Positions 1-11,665 of a stretch of 64,000 bases of DNA are shown piece by piece (position 1 is the stretch's first letter; every line of letters starts with the position of its first letter). The translations under genes were made by a program, and so were the position numbers. A model generated the notes under the pieces. The model was not told the origin of the DNA and did no database searches. It saw only the letters and a list, made by a program, of their open reading frames with translations. Source of the DNA: Helicostylum pulchrum (lineage: Eukaryota; Mucoromycota; Mucoromycetes; Mucorales; Mucoraceae); contig JAIXMO010000074.1 of NCBI GenBank assembly GCA_025677825.1, positions 1 through 64,000 on the forward strand, read 5' to 3'.

Positions 1-497
1 CGTAAAATCCTTTCGGTAGTGTTCAAAACTCCGCATGTTACTTTCTGATTATGAAACTCGCGTGCCCTCTCCGAGGAAATCAGTTGTCATGTCATCTGTG
101 TGTGCTTTAACGCGATGATATATGTTTACATATGCCTTCCTTTTCTTAATTCTGTGACATATTTTTTTTCTACGAAGAATATTAGAACACAAATATCGTC
201 TATATAGTTACCTGTTTTATTTGTCGGTCATATTACTACTTTAATAAAGTCCAGTTATCTTGTTGAATTTACTCTTTGCGCTTCATTGGACATATTATGT
301 ACATATTATACGACGTACAGCATACTTTTTTTTTTTTTACCACTTTGACTATATTTTTCCAATTAAGGTGTTTAACTTTTTTTTTCTTTCCCTTTTTTCG
401 GCTATATAAAGGTGAACCAACAATTGCGTTTTCTCTTTTTTTTTTCTCTTTTTATTATTTAACTTTCAATATATACGCCCTGTAATATAAAATAAAA
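1..497. other. Upstream region of the aquaporin gene
   Basis: No gene is supported here. The last 200 bases are rich in T tracts, which is typical just upstream of genes in this window. A short ORF at 276-485 is mostly phenylalanine and leucine read from the T tracts and is not credible as coding. The 5' end may hold the end of a neighbour outside the window, but nothing was recognised. Confidence 0.5.
403..410 (+). promoter_or_regulatory. TATA box of aquaporin gene
   Basis: TATATAAA sits in a GC-flanked context (GGCTATATAAAGG), 88 bases before the aquaporin start codon. Sequence and distance fit a core promoter TATA element. This is inferred from sequence only. Confidence 0.5.
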
Positions 498-1401
498 ATG
501 AGACCTCTTAATGATATTTTCGGTTGTAATAAGGGGTCAGCGCCTAACCTTGTTGCCGATCTCAAGGCATCATTGGGCGAATTTGTTGGTATGGTCATTT
601 TCATCTTCTTGGCTTTATCAGGTGTACAAGCTTGTCTTGAAGCTCCCACATCAGATCCTGCTGGATTTGGTCCTTCAGCGACGTAAGAAATGACGCGATA
701 AACATTACGCATTTTTTTTTAACAATTATTATAATAGACAAATCCAAAGCATAGCATTTAGTTTTACGTCTGGAATTGTAGTTGCACTTTGTGTCTGTGG
801 GTCTACCTCGGGTGGAGTCTTAAACCCAGCAGTTTTATTAAGTCTTTTATTAACGGGAAACATCAATTGGCTTCGAGGTATATTATTCTTTATCGCCGAA
901 ATTGTTGGAGGTATTGTGGGAGCCTATTTTTCGAGCTTTGTATCAGCCAAACCACTTCACGGGGTGAATATGGTGAACCCTGGATTTAATAATAGTCAGG
1001 TCTTTTTTGCAGAAGCCCTGCTGACGTGCTCACTCTGTTTGACCGTTTTGTTTATTATACTTGATAAGCACTTGTTGGCTGATTTTGCACCTTTTGTTGT
1101 GGGTACTGCAATCTTTATCTGCCATATGATCGGTTCTCCTATTGATGGTACATCTGTTAACCCTGCTCGCTCTTTGGCTGCTGCCGTTGTCACAGGTCAA
1201 TGGGCTAACCACTGGATCTTTTGGATTGCTCCTTTAGTGGGTGGAATATTTGCTGTCATTATTTACTTGACCTCTAAAGTTTTAACTGAAGAATCTCAAG
1301 AAGATGAACTAATTCTGAATGCTGAACAGAACGAGAATAGCCTTGATAATAGATATAGTGATAAAGGTCAAAAAGCTGAAAAAACACCTGTAATTGCCTA
1401 A
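498..1401 (+). CDS. Aquaporin (MIP family channel)
   Basis: Two exons, 498-682 and 738-1401, joined across a 55-bp GT-AG intron, give 282 residues, the usual size for the family. Both pore half-helices are visible: the first NPA box in GGVLNPAV and the second in GTSVNPARS. Six hydrophobic spans surround them. The first box lacks the usual histidine before NPA (SGGVLNPAV rather than GAHxNPAV). The C-terminal 40 residues are acidic and polar and presumably cytoplasmic. The role is water, or possibly small neutral solute, passage through the plasma or vacuolar membrane. The arginine after the second NPA and a compact length favour an orthodox aquaporin over a glycerol facilitator, but selectivity cannot be settled by eye. 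A TATA box lies 88 bases upstream of the ATG. Confidence 0.93.
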
Positions 1402-4400
1402 CTTTTTAGGTATCCCCTCTTTTAAAAACATTAATAATACTTGTCCCTCCTCTTTTTCTTTTCTTCTCTGCCTTTTTTCTTTCGTAATATTAGTTACTTA
1501 TCCACAACAATCCCCTTTTTTTTCAATATACAGCATACTATTGTACATATAAACCACTTAATAAAGCTAGTTATTGTGGAGGTAGTTCAACTAGATTTTT
1601 TTTAAAAAAAGATATCATAAACACCTCTATAACAGATTTTCTGGAACTAAAACGTCATACACTTATATATAATTTTAAGATCCCAGAACTCAATTAAATA
1701 TTACAGTGCTATTTTCATTTAGTCTGACAGCTCTTATTGTTTTTTACTTTTATCGAACTAAAGAGAGATAGTATAAAATGTCAAAAATACACGCATTCAT
1801 GTCGGCGCGCGCAAAAAAAACTGTTAAAGTTTATACAAATCAAATTGAACCAAAGTAGCCCAATCACGACAATTTCCTGCATGCACTCGCAGAATATGAT
1901 ACTGCTAACTGTTGATCATGTAGTCAGCAATGAAATACATGTGAGTTAATCTTGAAGGAAAAATATTCAGAACAAACAAAGAACATTTCTTACTCTGTTA
2001 TTATAAACAAATACGCAGGGGAGGAGCAAGAGAGAGCGAAAGAAAAAAAGGAGGTGTAGATACCTGGTACCATATACCTTACCATGTATCCCATCATCTT
2101 GTATTATTTGAGACTCACCTTACATAAGTTAAAGGACCTTCTTTACATGTTTTTATCCCCCGACCTCCATGCACCCGGTGTCCTTGACCATGGCAACAGT
2201 TTACAACATTTTTTTTATATCAAATATAGTCTAGGTATAACTATTTCGACTTTCTTATTTCGTCTTATAGTAAGCTAAATTAAAGTGAATGAGAGAAATA
2301 AAATCAAATTGATTCTATAATCCAATTGTCAGATAACATAAAGAGATTCTTTAACTAAAATGCGGTATTGCTTTGATAAAGGTGTAATTTTATAATTATT
2401 CGTGCTTCTAGTATGAAACCGTGAACACAAATGTTTGTGTAGATAACTATACACATATATCTAAATAAAGAAGACAGATTTCTTTTACCATTTAATATCG
2501 GCAGAATCTAAAGTATAGTATAGCTTGACGTAATATTTACATTACTTCCAACAAAAAAAAAAGTGTTAGCTATACTGATGAATCGGTTTTTTATTATTAT
2601 AAAACCCCATTTTTATAGTATATTAGTTCATAAAAAAATATATACAGCTGTCGTCGATCTTTATAAATGATTAAATATGTATAATATTCTCACATTATTA
2701 TCAAACGGTCAATCTTTACGTATCACTTGCAGCAAAAAAGAAAAAAAGTTATTGCCGGTCTCCGCGATTTAATAGATATACCAGTAAAGTTTTTTTTTTT
2801 CGTTTTCCTTTTTTAAATTATTATTTAGATCATACTATCAATTTTTAGCTTAAATAAAATTATATCATAGTCTGCAGAAAACTTTTAATGTCTTTGGAAA
2901 GTTAAAAATGTGCCTTTATTTGTACTACAATAAACCCTTTCTCGTGACGAGTAACACTTTGTAGATGATCATATTCGAATACCGAATTAGGTAGTTATGA
3001 AATATTCGCTACAGGCCTTGGGGGGGGGGGGAGTTCGTGCTCTTCGGACTTGTTTAATATTTTAAATTTCCTGAAACTTCAAAATTTGTTTAACGAAGCA
3101 CTGATGTGATACTCATTTCTCGGAAATAGTTTTGTTTTAGAAAAAAATATACACGTAAAAAAAAATTAATTTGTGTCTATACAAAATAAACTTTTTAGCT
3201 CATGTTATCATTTCAATTAGACCAACTGTTGTTTTATATTCTTATTTTTTGTTACGCATAAATATAATTATGTATTTTGAATGTAATAGTACAATACATC
3301 TTGTACCCCAATAAAATATACGGCACCTGGTCAAATAGCAGTAAAATAATTTAACCACAAATGGGCATTACATTTGTTTTATTTCGAAAAGAAATAAAAA
3401 TAACGGAATAACATGACCGAGTGTATGTAATTAGATCTTTTATATAGTACAGTGAAATTGGAACTTAATTTGGAACACCCTTCGAACTTCAATTGAAACA
3501 CATCATGAACCTCAATTTAAACACTTTTGAAATTAATATAGAACGTTTTATTTAAATTGTACAATTGACATTTGAATATGCGGTACGAATTGCTTCTCTT
3601 TTATTAACCCATTGTTGACCGAAATCTAATTTGGTGTGACTGTATTTAAGACAATGTTATTAAGTTGAGACAGACTTGTTATAAACACTTTGGAACAGTT
3701 ACTTGCTACTTTTTATCCCACATAGATATGTGAGATATATATTGTTAAAAGTAATTGTGTCATCTGCCATACCTTCTGTAATTGCTTGTATCTTTCCCAA
3801 CGGGATACAGAGATAAAAACCTCGCCTTTTTCTACACGGAAAAGAAGCAGATTAGACTCATTTTCCATATAAAAAAGGCACTATTTAAATGAAGTGTTCT
3901 CTTCCTGGGATTACCTAAGAAGGACGGTTGCAAGCCTGCGTTTAATACACCCTTGAGAGCGTATCCGAAAGACGCTATGCTCTGGAACAGTTGGTTGTTA
4001 CTCTTATTCCGAATGAACTTGTAGTATAAAAAAGTATAGATATTATCCATCTGTTGGCAAAGTATTCATGTCACCCACCAAGTCCTTGTATTAAGCCTGT
4101 CTGATAGCGCATTTACTTTGGTGAATGCAAAGACAAGTATTTTTTCCGCCCCGCGATTTCAACTCGAATAAAAAAAAATGAGGGGAATTATTGATACACG
4201 GTCACTCATTTGTGAGTTTATTATACTTATCCATGTCTTGTTGCTTCGTTTATTCGCGCAAAAACATAATAATAAAAGAAATACCGATTGTTCAGTGGGT
4301 TCGTACATTGATTGAAAATTAATTGTGGTATGATCTTGTTGAAACATTTGTATAATAGTTATATGGGACCAGGCTTTGTCGTTGGTAATATAGAAACAAT

Positions 4401-4640
4401 GTTATTTCCAAAAGGTCGATAAAAAAAAGCACTATCAGCCATGACCAGCATATCATCGGGTATGGTCTTTATCTTGTTCAGATTGAGTGGTCCGGTTGCA
4501 CCGGAAAAACTCGTTAGAGCACTACAGACTTTTTAGCTGCTGAATAATTTTCTCGCGTCGATATTCATGATATTATTACTTCAATATAATATACTTTTTT
4601 TTTAAAAAAAAACAAAGCAATAAGAGTCGGCCCATTACCA
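1402..4640. other. Gene-poor AT-rich region
   Basis: About 3.2 kb without a supportable gene. Open frames are short and have no recognisable domains. The longest is a 72-codon minus frame at 3832-4050 that matches no family I know. The stretch contains a run of 12 G at 3020-3031, unusual in such AT-rich DNA, and two T(n)A(n) junction tracts (1596-1610, 4595-4612). It probably holds decayed repeats. Confidence 0.4.
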
Positions 4641-4847
4641 GATCGTAATGGTAACTATATCTAGCAGTGTTCACTTGAAAGTAGACATCACCTCCCAAGC
4701 TACTGAATCCATGCTATGCATACGAGCTAAACAAAATGTATTTGAGAGCAGAACCATGAGTACTATCCATCAGATCGTTTCACACAGAGCTAGCTTTACA
4801 TCTAATAAAGTATGCTATGATGATCACGTACTTAATTAGGAGTATTC

Positions 4848-5830
4848 ATGGTCCAAATGGAATTTGAACAAGAGTGTAACATTTATAAAAAAGTATTCGT
4901 CACTTCTTTAAAAAAATTCATGGCCCTCATTCCATTCTTATTGACATTACCAAAGTCAACGCCGACCAAAAGCCTACTTTTATTAGTAAGCTTTATGAAT
5001 TTTTTGAAGGGGGTACGCACTTATCGATTATCTCTGACCGCATTTATTGAGAGTTTGATCGTATTTTTGCCGAAGTAACTGTTTCCTCCGACTATAAAAA
5101 AATTTCATTGGATCCTTCTTCCTTAGTTGAGATCACTAAGTTTATTTTTACTGTCTCCCCCACCAATACGGCCGTCGTTCTGGTGGAGCCACCGAACTTA
5201 CCAACGATATGCATCATAACCTTAGTCAATACGGCACTGCAATCGATTGTGGTTATATTACTGGTATTAGTGGATTCACCATAATCGCTACTCATCCTGA
5301 TACTAATTTGGGAACACGTCCCGTAATCCAACACAATGTCAGTTGGGTTTACCAACCTCTTCAATTTAACGAGACTGACTCACATTCAACTGAAGTAATC
5401 AACGTATTCTCGACTTGGGCTTCCATGCGACCTTATTGTAGATATTGTCACTCGCATGATCATGCACTCATCAACTGTCATCTCTGCAACGAAACTGGAC
5501 ATATTTCCAAATCATGCCCTCGAAAGAATGAATCCAGTAATACTTCTTCTAAAAAGGTTAGGAAACAACCAAAGTCTACATCGATCGAGCACGCCAAACG
5601 AGTACCTACGCTTGAGCAACCTGTGATTGTTATCTACGATTGCGCAACCTTCTACTACTAACTCTGATCGCTCGCCTATTACCAGTATTAATACTGTTGT
5701 AGTCGCTGAACATCAGACATTACAGACGAAGAAAAGCAAATATAACTCCAGTAATAACCCTGTTTTCGCTACTTTGGTAAGAGATAAAGCTCTCGCCATA
5801 TTAGAACAAAACAAGGACTACGGTCTATGA
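4848..5830 (+). pseudogene. Decayed LINE-type ORF1 with CCHC zinc knuckles
   Basis: Fragments in several frames read as a nucleic-acid-binding ORF1. The best piece is 5209-5661, which contains two zinc-knuckle-like clusters: CRYCHSHDHALINC followed by CHLCNETGHISKSC. The segment before it (NLSQYGTAIDCGYITG) has the RNA-binding-like layout found ahead of the knuckles in LINE ORF1 proteins of Mucorales. Frameshifts and stops break it at about 5080, 5200, 5660 and 5830, so it cannot make a full protein. A further frame at about 6045-6220 (FDELTVHPYLARKFLRLV) may be its 3' end. No reverse transcriptase motif was found nearby, so this is a truncated, inactive copy. The family call is from the knuckles and context only. 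Confidence 0.55.
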
Positions 5831-6380
5831 ACCTACGCAAATCCTCATTTGCGCTCACTGTAAGCTTCCTAGGCATGTTCGAACTAATCATAATGAGTGT
5901 CTGTTGAACCCTAAGGATCAACAACTTCGCTATAATACTACAGCGACTTATGTAACTACAAATACTGATTTCATGGACACGGATAATGGTAACTTGCGGC
6001 CTGTCTGGAAATCCCATTAGCATCACTTATACGTCCCACACCAAACTCTGTTGCTCTTAGTCGTTCTATTGCTAACCTACCCTGCTCAGTTGCATACACT
6101 CTGAATACAGACCGGGAGAACTGCCTTCGACTAAAGCGGTTTGATGAACTTACTGTTCATCCTTATCTGGCAAGAAAATTTCTTCGTCTGGTCCAGCGCG
6201 ATGAAATAAAACTAACCCGTTTTTTTGTAAGGAGTTTTATATCACACCAGTACTCAAGTCAAGGTTACTATCCTTTTACTCAAGTGTCTGATCATACGAA
6301 AGTCAACTTTACACCTTTCCTGGTCCCTCTCAAACTAGCATTAAACCCCAATATTCCTCCTGTGCCGCTACTACTATATA

Positions 6381-7592
6381 TTTATTGCTATAAGTCTCAT
6401 CTATTAAAATAACTCTGACACTATTGTCGTAGTCATAAATTGTAATAGTGTTACGAATCGAAGAATATCGTACTGGATTAAAACTTATTTCTTCATTTTT
6501 TATCTGAACAAGTATTATTTCACCTCCGTCGTTACTGCCATTTCACTATTATCATTTTCCGCTGTTACACATTTTCGTATAGAGTACTTTTCAGTTACCC
6601 TTATTTTTACCCATTATTATTCCAGATTATTAGTTACTTTTCATTTCAAATCTCAGTTTCTGTTACATTTTTTATACACTTAACTTTATTATTATACTCC
6701 ACCTTTTTATTACACTATTTCTCTAAAGTTTACCTTCCATTTAACATCAGATATGTTACTCCATATAATTTTATTTTAGAACCAAAAGGAACAAAGTTAT
6801 TCCTGATATCATAGCTATTTTACATATTAAATAAAGATCATCTTACTTTTACCTTATAAATTATACTCTATTTTTCTGTTTCTTACTTATAAAGATCCCT
6901 TGAACTATATACATTCTTATTATATAATTCTCTGTAAACTTATTTCTTTTATTTTATTCTTTTACGTATTATATTTTTTTTCATATAATACTCTTTCTTA
7001 GTTGGACAACTATAAACCTGGTGCTCACTTTCAATTTATTGAACTTATAAAATAATATCTTTTATTTTATACCTTACTCTCTATTTTTTACAAATAAACT
7101 ACCACTTGTCGTAGTATCTTTTGTACTACCTACAAATAATATAAATTAATACTCAAAGCTAAAATATAATAAATCATCTTTTATCTATCATCCATACTTT
7201 ATTACAACTGACTAATTGTTAAGAACGATCACGATGTCACAGTTAAAATTGAATAAGCTGTGTACTACTTCAAATTAGATATAAATTACTTTAGAATATA
7301 AACTCAATAAAAAATCACCTTTTTATTACTATAAGTCTCATCTATTAAAATAACTCTGACAACGACACACTCCATTTGTAATACCAATTTTGACTAAAAA
7401 GTGTCACTATTCTTTTAGTCAAAATTGTATCTCAATTTTGTACTACTTTATTTTCATATATAAATCATATACTATAGCTATTAATAAAACACAACTCTTT
7501 TACTTATACTTTAAATTATATATCGTTTACAAAACTAAATAGTATACTCCTAATAAACCTAATCAGACTCTGACAAAAGAATAGTGACATTT
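6381..7592. repeat. AT-rich repeat element with 40-bp direct repeats and a palindrome
   Basis: A 40-base segment at 6381-6420 recurs at 7322-7361 with one mismatch. Both copies end in CTCTGACA, which occurs a third time at 7568-7575. Between and after them the DNA is extremely AT-rich and non-coding. A perfect inverted repeat has 15-base arms at 7385-7399 and 7413-7427. Part of it returns in opposite orientation at about 7572-7589. A diverged, inverted relative of the interior lies at about 29500-29760, sharing CTGGTGCTCACTT and its flanks. It ends about 24 bases from a tRNA gene. This looks like a non-autonomous mobile element or a set of LTR remnants; the class is unknown. Confidence 0.45.
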
Positions 7593-7615
7593 TTCGCAAA
7601 AAAATGCAAAAAGAG

Positions 7616-7687
7616 GGGGTCTTCCGGGGTTTGAACCCGGGGCCTCTCGCACCCAAAGCGAGAATGATACCACTTCACCAAAAACCC
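7616..7687 (-). tRNA. tRNA-Pro (anticodon UGG)
   Basis: Read on the minus strand, 72 bases fold as a cloverleaf. The acceptor stem GGGTTTT pairs with AAGACCC with one G-U. The anticodon stem CTCGC/GCGAG carries loop TTTGGGT with anticodon TGG. The T arm CCGGG/CCCGG has loop GTTCAAAC around the B box. No intron is present. A CACGTG-containing 15-mer upstream is shared with the tRNA-Val gene of this window. Confidence 0.95.
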
Positions 7688-8251
7688 GTTGCTTGTTGAT
7701 TTAAATTTGTGGTCTATTATAAAACATTATTATTTTTAGATCACGTGATATACACGTGAATGTCACGAGTATAATTGCGTTTGATTGGATAGAAGTAATA
7801 CACTGTAAACTTATTTGATTCTCTTCTCCTCGCACAATTTAGCCGTTTTAAAAATTTACAGTCTTATACTAGATAACAGCCTACTAAACAGCAACATTGT
7901 AAAAGCCTTAGTTACCTATAAATCAAAAATTATCAAATTAAAAGAAAAAACATGTGTCTCCGCGGTAAAATTTTAGACTAAACGCTTTTCGGTGTGGTTT
8001 GTAGTACAGTTATTACTTTTTTTTAAAAAAAGGAAGAAGCTCATGATTGTTTTTTACTGTATAGTCACGGGCAAAGAGTGTGCGCCTCTCTCATAATATG
8101 ATAAAATAACAGTTTAAGGATTTACGTCCCTTTTTTATTTTGTACGTTAGATATCCCAGATAGTTCTAAAAAAGAATAGAAGAATATATAATACATCTAA
8201 AAATACACATTTGTTTTTATTATAATGGGTACAGAAAAAAAAATAACGAGT
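7688..8251. other. Intergenic region between tRNA-Pro and the Ste20 kinase gene
   Basis: No gene seen. It carries the 15-mer upstream of tRNA-Pro (listed separately) and a T8A7 junction tract at 8017-8031. Confidence 0.5.
7753..7767 (-). promoter_or_regulatory. Upstream element of tRNA-Pro (shared with tRNA-Val)
   Basis: On the tRNA strand this reads CGTGACATTCACGTG and lies 65 bases before the first base of the mature tRNA. The same 15 bases, in the same orientation, lie 60 bases before tRNA-Val at 29985-29999. A second CACGTG follows on the tRNA side here (7742-7747). The function is unknown; CACGTG is the usual E-box core of bHLH factors. Confidence 0.4.
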
Positions 8252-11165
8252 TTATAACGGATCATGCGTAGTAGAATCAGCGATATGAAAAGATACAGAA
8301 GGTTTTAAAATGCTGGGAGATAACTGTAGCTTCCGTAACCTGTCGATTTCTTTTTTTAGTGCTTCGTTTTCTTTTAATAATCGTTCTTTTTCTCGGCTGG
8401 AGGTATTTAATAGCTGTTGCAAATGATCCATAGTCGACGTAATCTTGGTTTGAACAGTAGGTCTTAAAAAAAAAACTAATTAATAACACTGGATTTTTTT
8501 AACTGGTAAAACATTTTTACTTTGTATCAGAAGAATTTGACATTTTTCGAATATCAATTGAATTTCTTGGTATATTCTGACCACCACCATTTGATAACCC
8601 ATACATTAACTCTTGCAGCATATTCTTTTGACTTTCCGTTTGTTTTAAAAGCGCTTCCATATGGTGATAAATTGAACCTTGATCCGCAGATGGTGACCTT
8701 TGATGCGTCTTAGCCATACTTGCAGCAAACGAAGCTTGATTTGAAGTACTATTTAAAGTAGTCTGCGGTGATTCTAATCTTTCCCCTGTTGTCATACCTC
8801 CCGTCAATTCGAACCTTCCTTTTTTACGGTACTCGGGAGACGCAGAGCGAGTAGTAGTAGTAGTTTCAAACGGATGCACTGAATCTTGCCCATCGTCTTT
8901 TTCAATGGAGAATCTGCTTACTTTCCCTACTGAATCACGAGAAAGTGAACGTCTATGTTTAAAAAAAGGTTGGTCATGACTTGAGTTTGACATTGGTGCT
9001 GGTGCAGGTGGAGGCGCAGTAGTATCGATTAGCGTTGATAAATGTTGTACTTCAAATCTTGATTTACGATCTATATAAATGAATGAGTGATTTTTTATTT
9101 TATTTAATATGGCTTATATATTTACCTCGCGTACTATCATTACTTGTTATACGAGACATGGGAATCGCTTCTAATTGTGGAGAATCAACAACAATCGGCA
9201 TATTAGATGTCCGAATAGGAGGTTGTTGTTGTTGTTGATTTAGACTAAACCTTCCTTTTTTAACCTGATTGTTATCTTGTAAAGCAGCTGCAATTGTAGG
9301 TGAAGAAGACGAAGAAATACCTAAACCTAATCCCATCGCACTTTGCCACGTATTAGAAGAAGAAGAATCAGCAGATAATATTGAGTTGTGGTTATTATTT
9401 GGAGAAGAAGAAAGATTATTTGGAGAGAGTGAACGTTGAGATGATATTGTTACTTCGTTTTTATCATTTGTTTCTTCGATTACAAATCTTGATTTTTTAG
9501 TAGCACTAGGTGCATCCGGTTCAGATGGTACAGGAGATGGTAAATCCTTTGTGGTTGTTGTGAGAAAGGATATATGCTGTTTTTGAATCGGAGCCGTGGT
9601 AAGTTTGTCGTCATCTGGCGCGGTGTCGAAATCCCATTGATCCGTATTTTCTATAGTAACTTGTTTAAAACCGAGTTTTTTATGGGCTCTCTGATCTAAA
9701 GAAGGGACACAAGCTAGTACTGTCTTTATAAGGTAATCCTTCTTTTTTGCCTGCTTAAAGAACGGGTGTAATAATAATTTCTCTGCAGCAGGTCTAACAG
9801 AAGAAGAGTGTTGAGAGACCCTATATATATACACTTAAAATAAAATAAAAAATATATATGTACCTCTTGCTAGGGTCTTTACAAAGACATGTGTCAATCA
9901 TTTCTTTAAATGTACGTGTATATTTATATTTTGTTTGATCTCTATTTAAAGTAGGAGGAGATTGGTTAAGAGTCATCATCAAAACCTACATATATTATAA
10001 TAGTTACATATATATAAACAAATATATGATGCCGTATTTTTTTTTTTTCGTACCTTCATTGGTGAGAATTTAGCAAACGGCGCATGACCAGTAGCTAGTT
10101 CTATAGCAGTGATACCGAAACTCCATATATCAGCTTTAAAATCATAACCTGATTGTTCCATTACCTCAGGTGCCATCCAACAAGGCTAATATACAAAAAA
10201 GAAAAGTTAAGTTAGTTGGGGGAAATTGCATGTACTACTAAAAAAAACTTACAGTGCCCACAAATGTTTTTCGGACCTCATTATTTTCAGTCAGGGAACT
10301 TGATACACCAAAATCCGCTAATAGAACAGTACCTTGATCATCCATTAAAAGATTACCAGCTTTTACATCTCTATGAATATGAGTATTCTTATGAAGGTAA
10401 ATTAATCCTTCCAACGCTTGTTTTAATATCGTTGCAATCACACTTTCTTCAAACCCATCTTTAAATCCGTTCTTCATAATATCCAAGCACGAGCCTAAAT
10501 AGTAAGTTTTGTCGTGTGAGAACTTATATACACAATAAGTATATACATAAAAGTGTACCTCCTGATAGATACGGTGTGGCTATATATAATTTAGACCCAC
10601 TAACAAATGAACCATGTACTTTTAATACGTTGGGATGTTTAGATAATGCCATTAACGCTGTTTCACGCTATTATTCTTTTACTATCAGTTTTTTTTTTCT
10701 TTTTACAGTGCATATATATATTTTACCCTGAGTTCATCAATTTGATTTCTTTCAAATAAATCGAGATCAATCATTTTAACAGCGACTCTTGTATTTCTTG
10801 GTTTATATATTGCCTTGTATACAACTGCTGATGACCCATAACCTATACAAATATATTTTAATACTTGACAACTTTTTTATTTTATTATTTTTTGTACCTA
10901 TCGGGTTCTTTATTTCAAAGTCTTCTGGGTTACTAGAAAAGCCAGGTTCAGCTTCCTCAAAGTTAAATCTCGTTGAATTATTAGTGCTGGTTCGAGATAT
11001 AGGTGTCATGGGTGCTTGATTGGTTGTAGAAGAAGGATGGAGTGAGATGGCTCGAAAAATACTTCCTGATCGCGAACGAGAAGAGCTAGGTGAACGTTCT
11101 AAAGAGGAGCTGGATTGATTTGCGCTCTTTAGAAACGATAAAGAATTGTGTAACGATTGAGGCAT
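8252..11165 (-). CDS. Ste20-family protein kinase, FRAY/OSR1-like (GCK-VI)
   Basis: Nine exons on the minus strand: 11165-10898, 10842-10727, 10667-10559, 10494-10253, 10185-10054, 9985-9864, 9820-9126, 9070-8521 and 8462-8252. They give 814 residues in a single phase-consistent frame. Kinase landmarks in order are the glycine loop [16 protein letters not shown] lysine, HRDVKAGN catalytic loop, ADFGVS, and GTPCWMAPE. The domain starts near residue 85 and ends with [17 protein letters not shown], as in OSR1/SPAK/Fray kinases, which act in osmotic and ion homeostasis in animals. The fungal role is not known to me. The long Ser-rich tail has five (K/R/S)RFx(V/I/L) motifs, including KKSRFVI, KKGRFSL, RKSRFEV, SRFSI and KKGRFEL. 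The last 70 residues form a coiled coil with leucine heptads. No obvious CCT domain was seen. The intron at 9821-9863 is only 43 bp. Confidence 0.88.
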
Positions 11166-11665
11166 TTATGCATATACAGAATATATAAAAAAAAAAGTAC
11201 AAAAGAGGGAAAAGTAAAGAGTAAAGCGAGAGAGAGAAAGAGAGGGAAAACAAAGGGAAGAAGGGAAAAAAAAATATTATACACACACAATCCGGTTATT
11301 TATTTTTCCTTTTTTTATTCAAAGCACGAACAAAATACATTGAATACATTACACAGCCATAATAAAACACAGTCGCGTTTTTTATTCTTTACCTTATTAT
11401 TCTTCTGTACCTTACTTTATTATTTGAAATAACCAACCACAGTGGTAAATATTTTTAACATAGTTATATTATAACCTTTTTTTTTAACACAACTATAATT
11501 TTTATAGCTGGTTCTTTAATTTCAAATAAAGTTGTCTTTTACTCTTAAAACCTTAAAACTATTCAACACGTAAACATCAATACTTTATCACACAGTCAAT
11601 AGCACTCTTATTACGCTACAAGTAATTTGAATTAGCAGTTTTACTAGACTCTACCTGATATTAAT
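11166..11665. other. Divergent intergenic region
   Basis: About 500 bp between the Ste20 kinase start (minus) and the unknown plus-strand ORF. It is purine/pyrimidine biased near the kinase start and then AT-rich. The overlapping short frames are low-complexity artefacts. It probably holds both promoters. Confidence 0.5.

Noticed and set aside
3832..4050. 72-codon minus-strand ORF
   Set aside because: Slightly coding-like, but no recognised motif, no neighbouring exon and no promoter; left as unassigned.
11157..11432. 91-codon plus-strand ORF between the kinase and the unknown gene
   Set aside because: Low-complexity Lys/Arg then Phe/Leu sequence read from purine and T tracts in a promoter.
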